From an uncultured Chloroflexota bacterium (GTDB taxonomy: Bacteria; Chloroflexota; Dehalococcoidia; SAR202; UBA11138), in NCBI GenBank assembly GCA_913046025.1, contig CAJWRP010000057.1:1-9260 (forward strand): 9,260 bases of DNA. The letters are read 5' to 3'. Below, piece by piece: positions 6,740 through 9,260 of the stretch. A model generated the notes under the pieces. It saw nothing but the letters and a program-made list of their open reading frames with translations. It ran no database searches and was not told where the DNA came from. The position numbers were made by a program, and so were the translations under genes. Within the stretch, counting starts at the first letter, position 1. Every line of letters begins with the position of its first letter.

Positions 6740-6859
6740 CCTTAGAAGGTGCCCAAGGGAACACCTACCTGGAACACCTTCCCGTTCTACTATCCAATGT
6801 GACATCCTCCTTTCTAGAGACCCTACCAAAAACTGTCATCAACATCATCCATGTCTCCA
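6692..6859 (-). ncRNA. Candidate minus-strand structured RNA (attenuator-like or small RNA)
   Basis: The proposed transcript begins about seven bases past a good minus-strand promoter and ends in a terminator-like hairpin with a U-rich tail, giving about 170 nucleotides. Inside, in transcript order, are a GGAGAC/GTCTCT pairing (6858-6853 with 6819-6814), a perfect AAAGGAGG (6813-6806), GAACGGG (6787-6781), two copies of AGGTGTTCC (6779-6771 and 6766-6758) and CACCTTC (6751-6745). CACCTTC can pair with GAAGGTG at 6781-6775 (7 bp), or its first five bases can pair with the AGGTG of the second repeat copy. GAACGGG can pair with CTCGTTC in the terminator's 5' arm. That is attenuator logic, but I do not recognise a known riboswitch or a canonical T-box sequence, and no gene follows on this strand. 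Existence of the RNA is inference. Confidence 0.4.
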
Positions 6860-6865
6860 ATCACC

Positions 6866-6894
6866 ATTATAGCGGCAAATAATTAATTTGGAAA
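6866..6894 (-). promoter_or_regulatory. Sigma70-type promoter, minus strand
   Basis: Read on the minus strand, TTTCCA (6894-6889, four of six consensus bases) is separated by exactly 17 bases from TATAAT (6871-6866, perfect consensus). Transcription would start near 6859 and run toward the terminator-like hairpin. An AT-rich region raises the chance of an accidental TATAAT, but the spacing and the matched terminator support it. Confidence 0.45.
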
Positions 6895-7019
6895 TCACCT
6901 ATTGGGGGAATTTGCCTGCTAATTGAGTGAACCTTTCCTCAATTGACCACCTGACCGTTGGCAAATACCATGAAATACCGGGCACACAGTTGATTCAATC
7001 ATTAATAGAGGGTACTGAA

Positions 7020-7385
7020 GTGATAAATAGCGTAGTCGGCGTGATTATTTGGACGGACAGATTGGATGTAATGACGCAGTTTTACAGAGAAACCATGGGA
7101 TTTCCAGTGCATTCAGTCAAGCCGTATTTTGTGGCGTTTGAGTGGGGAGACATGCGATTTAGCATCGGCACACACGAAGACGTTAGCGGTAAGACGACCG
7201 AATCGGACCGGGTAATGATAAATCTGGGCACCGAGAATATCCAAGAAGCCTATGAAGACCTGGTTGCCAAGGGTGTGGAGTTTGTACGCCCTCCGGAACA
7301 AGAGCACTGGGGCGGATGGGTCGCCACTTTGCGCGATCCCGATGGCAACACGCTGCAACTACTGCAGCAGCCGAGAGACGCCTAA
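7020..7385 (+). CDS. VOC (glyoxalase/bleomycin-resistance) family protein with degenerate metal site
   Basis: With the GTG at 7020 the protein has 121 residues, the length of a single VOC module pair. The first beta-alpha-beta unit reads VVGVIIWTDRLDVMTQFYRETMGFPVH (5-31), with the family's FYRETMGF signature. The second ends WVATLRDPDGNTLQLLQQ, matching the usual DPDGN-x-iEL end. VOC enzymes bind a metal through His and Glu side chains; here the expected first-strand His is absent (Ile/Trp) and the usual C-terminal Glu is Gln113, so it may be metal-free or a binding protein. The frame stays open back to a GTG at 6927, but I prefer 7020: GAGGG (7008-7012) lies seven bases before it and homologous folds start there, while the extra 31 residues look unlike any domain. 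Confidence 0.85.
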   Translation: MINSVVGVIIWTDRLDVMTQFYRETMGFPVHSVKPYFVAFEWGDMRFSIGTHEDVSGKTTESDRVMINLGTENIQEAYEDLVAKGVEFVRPPEQEHWGGWVATLRDPDGNTLQLLQQPRDA

Positions 7386-7680
7386 GGGTACGCGGATCCA
7401 AGGCAACCGATATGAAAACTGAATTCGCAAACTCGTCCTTCTTCATCATTGGAGAACATCTCATCACAACAATCCCTTCAAGCAACATTTGTCATTAATG
7501 GGAATATTGGAAACTCTAATTTTCGGACCCGCCAGATGACCTGGATGGATGGCTCAATTCGCGGTGCGGTTGCTGCTACCTCAATCTATTGTTATACTCC
7601 GCCCGCTACGGGAACATCCACTGACAGCATTCCACACTACTTCAACTCATATTCAAAACTACTACTTGAGGTTTTCAGCT
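7386..7680 (+). other. Spacer between VOC and MBL genes
   Basis: I find no convincing gene here. A 28-codon frame at 7411-7497 (starting MKTEFANSS) has only a weak AAGG upstream and no recognisable features. A second open frame runs from ATG 7549 into the next gene, but its first 44 residues are not family-like and contain the promoter described separately. The remainder shows no terminator or repeat that I can support. Confidence 0.45.
7570..7598 (+). promoter_or_regulatory. Sigma70-type promoter for the MBL-fold gene
   Basis: TTGCTG (7570-7575) and TATACT (7593-7598) are separated by exactly 17 bases. The -10 matches consensus at five of six positions, the -35 at three. Transcription would start near 7605, about 75 bases before the chosen start codon at 7681. 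It lies downstream of the possible earlier start at 7549, so it also supports the shorter protein. Confidence 0.45.
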
Positions 7681-8550
7681 ATGCGGCCAGGCGATGCGGG
7701 TACTCGGCTTGTGCTTCTGGGTACAGCTGGAGGACCATCGATAAAGGCGATTCGCGCTCAACCAGCAAATGCTCTCATTGTTAACGGTGCTGTCTATATC
7801 ATCGACGCCGGTAATGGGGTCTGTAGGCAGATGGCCCTGGCGAACATCTCTTCTCAGGCATTGCGGGCCGTCTTTATTACCCACAACCACTCGGACCATG
7901 TCGCCGACTACGGCACTCTACTTCTGCGTGCCTGGACCAGCGGTCTAAAGACTCCAGTGGATGCCTTTGGTCCTCCACCTTTGGAGGACATGACACAGTC
8001 TTATCTGCAGTACATGGACTGGGATATCCAACTGCGCATTGTGGACGAGAACAGGATTCCGTTTGCCGACTTGATTCGGCCACACAACGTGGTAGGTGGC
8101 GGCAATATATACAAAGACGAGAACGTTACGGTAACTGCCACAGAGGTGACTCACGGCGCGGCCAAACCGGCCTTCGCATTCCGCTTTGATACACCGCACC
8201 GTTCGATCGTGTTTTCGGGAGATACTAGTCGAAGTGATAACCTGATTAAACTCGCGAAGGGAGCGGACATTCTAGTCCATGAGGCGTTGAATTCTGATGG
8301 AGTTGACGCTCTCGTAGATGGCTTCGATCCTGGAAACGAAGCACTGAGACGACACATCATTGAAGCCCACACTCCGGTGGAGGAGGTTGGGGAGGTGGCG
8401 TCAGAGGCCGGCGTAGGTAGGCTGGTTCTTACGCACTTTGTTCCGGCCGGCATTCCAGAAATCGACCGGCCTGAGCTCTGGGCTCAAAAGGCGAGTAAGA
8501 CCTATCAGGGCGAAGTAATTGTGGGTGAAGACCTTCTGGAGATCACCTAG
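7681..8550 (+). CDS. MBL-fold metallohydrolase, RNase Z / arylsulfatase-like
   Basis: With the ATG at 7681 the protein has 289 residues. It opens with RLVLLGTAGGPS (8-19), the usual first strand of RNase Z-like MBL proteins. The metal-binding set is complete: THNHSDH with His68, His70, Asp72 and His73, then His158 (VTHGAAKPAFAFRF), Asp181 (FSGDTS) and His252 (LTHFVP). The AFAFRFDTPHRSIVFSGDTS stretch matches the RNase Z/AtsA-type arylsulfatase branch rather than glyoxalase II or beta-lactamases. It could cleave a phosphodiester, sulfate ester or lactone; sequence alone does not decide, and a housekeeping tRNA 3'-processing role is less likely in this catabolic setting. The start at 7681 is chosen for GAGG (7668-7671) nine bases upstream and the family-like N-terminus; an in-frame ATG at 7549 would add 44 atypical residues. 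Confidence 0.87.
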   Translation: MRPGDAGTRLVLLGTAGGPSIKAIRAQPANALIVNGAVYIIDAGNGVCRQMALANISSQALRAVFITHNHSDHVADYGTLLLRAWTSGLKTPVDAFGPPPLEDMTQSYLQYMDWDIQLRIVDENRIPFADLIRPHNVVGGGNIYKDENVTVTATEVTHGAAKPAFAFRFDTPHRSIVFSGDTSRSDNLIKLAKGADILVHEALNSDGVDALVDGFDPGNEALRRHIIEAHTPVEEVGEVASEAGVGRLVLTHFVPAGIPEIDRPELWAQKASKTYQGEVIVGEDLLEIT

Positions 8551-8601
8551 ACGACGAAGATTTTCCACCGGACGCCATCCTGTTCTTCTTCTGAGAGCAG
8601 C

Positions 8602-8660
8602 ATGGGACTGGTCTTGGAACATAAATAGGAGTCCCGTAGACTATCTGTGCAGGGAGTCTC
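8602..8660. repeat. Two nested inverted repeats upstream of ureD
   Basis: ATGGGACT (8602-8609) and AGTCCCGT (8630-8637) pair as RNA over eight positions with one G-U. AGACT (8638-8642) and AGTCT (8655-8659) follow as a second pair. They could be a weak terminator for the MBL gene or a leader structure for the urease genes; no U-run follows either. Nearby GACA-TAG-TGTC (8688-8698) is a short dyad that could be an operator half-site. I see no clear -35/-10 pair in 8551-8751. Confidence 0.25.
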
Positions 8661-8751
8661 GTCGTGTGGCGGCCCAAACGGTAACCTGACATAGTGTCCA
8701 ATTAATGCGGATTACCGCTCAGCCTGAATTGCGTTGGAGGAGCCCTTTTTC

Positions 8752-9260
8752 TTGTACGGCAAAGCCGACATAGTGGTCCATAAAGTGGGCGACCAGCACC
8801 GGGTCGACTATTATCATCAGAGCCCGATGAGAATTTTTCTGTCTGCGCCTCGACAAGAGCGAGAAGAGGTTGAGATCGTTTTGGCTAATACCTCCGGTGG
8901 CTTGGTAGGAGGGGACGAAATGCAAATCAGCCTAACTATCGAGTCAGGTGCAGTATCAGTCATCACTTCGCAGGCTGCCGAGAAGGCCTACGGTTCAAAG
9001 ATTGCCGATACCTTAATCAGCACTAGCATCAGGCTCCAGGCAGAGTCGCGACTCAGATGGATACCGCAAGAGACAATTCTTTTCGATGGCGTACGATTGC
9101 GGCGCAAAATTGATCTTGATGTTCATAGAAGGGCAACAGCCATGGCGGGGGAGATGCTTGTCTTCGGCAGGCATGCCAGCGGGGAGAGTCTGACTCACGG
9201 CCTTGTGCATGATGAATGGCTGGTCAGAGTCGATGGCAAGCTGGTCTGGGCTGATAACCT
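8752..9260 (+). CDS. ureD: Urease accessory protein UreD, N-terminal 169 residues (3' end beyond window)
   Basis: UreD (UreH) helps UreF and UreG insert nickel into apo-urease in the cytoplasm. The frame shows the family's landmarks in order: YYHQSPMRIFLSAP (20-33), the signature LANTSGGLVGGDEM (44-57), ITSQAAEKAYGS, RWIPQETILFDG (about 102-113) and FGRHASGES (138-146). The frame stays open to the last base; full-length UreD is about 270 residues, so roughly 60% is present. The preceding in-frame stop is TGA at 8725. I choose TTG 8752 because GGAGGAG (8736-8742) ends nine bases before it and the product then begins near the first UreD beta strand; TTG 8734 lies inside or before that ribosome site, and GTG 8773 would cut off the first strand. 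The structural urease genes probably follow outside the window. Confidence 0.9.
   Translation, partial: MYGKADIVVHKVGDQHRVDYYHQSPMRIFLSAPRQEREEVEIVLANTSGGLVGGDEMQISLTIESGAVSVITSQAAEKAYGSKIADTLISTSIRLQAESRLRWIPQETILFDGVRLRRKIDLDVHRRATAMAGEMLVFGRHASGESLTHGLVHDEWLVRVDGKLVWADN

Larger units (their letters stand above)
6470..7019. other. 550-base gap without a convincing plus-strand gene
   Basis: A TTG-initiated plus-strand frame at 6576-6872 exists but has no ribosome site at its start, an arginine/cysteine-rich non-protein-like composition and no recognisable motif, so I do not call it. The first part (6470-6690) shows nothing I can name: no tRNA, no clear terminator after the NTF2-like gene beyond a short CCAAG/CTTGG hairpin (6479-6498). 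The second part (about 6690-6900) carries the minus-strand RNA element listed separately. From about 6870 to 7080 the sequence becomes noticeably AT-richer than the catabolic block. Confidence 0.5.

Noticed and set aside
6705..6781. 5S rRNA or tRNA in the structured gap
   Set aside because: No tRNA T-arm/anticodon-arm pattern and no conserved 5S landmarks could be found on either strand.
6692..6790. T-box riboswitch on the minus strand
   Set aside because: Architecture (leader, antiterminator option, terminator) is similar and GGGCACC is loosely T-box-like, but the canonical T-box sequence and a downstream aminoacyl-tRNA or amino-acid gene are missing.
6781..6820. CCTCCTTTCTAGAGA on the plus strand resembles the 3' end of 16S rRNA
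   Set aside because: The conserved bases that precede that end in 16S rRNA are absent, so only the anti-Shine-Dalgarno octamer matches.
6576..6872. A 98-codon TTG-initiated plus-strand frame
   Set aside because: No ribosome site, arginine/cysteine-rich composition, no domain signature, and it runs through the hairpin region that reads better as minus-strand RNA.
6927..7019. Upstream GTG start for the VOC gene
   Set aside because: The 31 added residues are not VOC-like and there is no good ribosome site, whereas GAGGG stands seven bases before the GTG at 7020.
8681..8700. NtcA- or GlnR-type nitrogen-control site before ureD
   Set aside because: GTA-N8-TAG and GTAAC-like half-sites only partly match, and the organism type for those regulators is not supported.
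8719..9210. Minus-strand frames at 8719-8925 and 9013-9210
   Set aside because: They are antisense shadows of the clear ureD coding sequence.
1..9260. CRISPR array, insertion sequence, prophage or toxin-antitoxin genes
   Set aside because: No regularly spaced repeats, transposase motifs, terminal inverted repeats or phage-like proteins were seen on either strand.

Overview
The window holds a bacterial catabolic gene block, entirely on the plus strand as far as protein genes go. Moderate GC, mixed ATG/GTG/TTG starts, strong Shine-Dalgarno sites and the gene content (two different FMN-dependent luciferase-like monooxygenases beside TPP-, FAH-, phosphotriesterase- and VOC-family enzymes) resemble Chloroflexota of the SAR202/Dehalococcoidia type, which are known for expanded flavin monooxygenase families. 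That taxonomic guess is inference; no rRNA or other phylogenetic marker is present.

Layout: (a) 2-109, the last 35 residues of an unrecognised upstream gene; (b) 110-206, a leader with an inverted repeat touching the Shine-Dalgarno site of the next gene; (c) 207-5924, five co-directional genes with gaps of 66, 24, 48 and 3 bases: a TPP-dependent lyase/decarboxylase, an MsnO8-like flavin monooxygenase, an SsuD-like flavin monooxygenase, a fumarylacetoacetate-hydrolase-family enzyme and a phosphotriesterase-family metallohydrolase; (d) 5925-6094, a spacer with a short repeat-like hairpin; (e) 6095-6469, an NTF2/SnoaL-like small protein; (f) 6470-7019, a 550-base gap with no convincing plus-strand gene but with a minus-strand promoter, a structured region and a terminator-like hairpin; (g) 7020-7385, a small VOC protein with degraded metal ligands; (h) 7386-7680, a spacer with a good sigma70-type promoter; (i) 7681-8550, an RNase Z/arylsulfatase-like metallo-beta-lactamase-fold hydrolase; (j) 8551-8751, a spacer; (k) 8752 to the window end, the N-terminal part of urease accessory protein UreD, probably the start of a urease operon.

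The five-gene block reads as one degradative pathway: oxygenation by reduced-flavin monooxygenases, hydrolysis of an ester, lactone or phosphoester by the phosphotriesterase-like enzyme, C-C cleavage, isomerisation or decarboxylation by the FAH-family enzyme, and 2-oxoacid or acyl-CoA chemistry by the TPP enzyme. The substrate cannot be read from sequence. No flavin reductase is in the window, so reduced FMN would have to come from elsewhere.

The most unexpected signal is the minus-strand element at about 6692-6894: a promoter with a perfect TATAAT box, a hairpin that pairs fully only as minus-strand RNA, a U-rich tail, a duplicated 9-mer and a possible antiterminator pairing. It looks like an attenuator or riboregulator, yet no minus-strand gene follows it.
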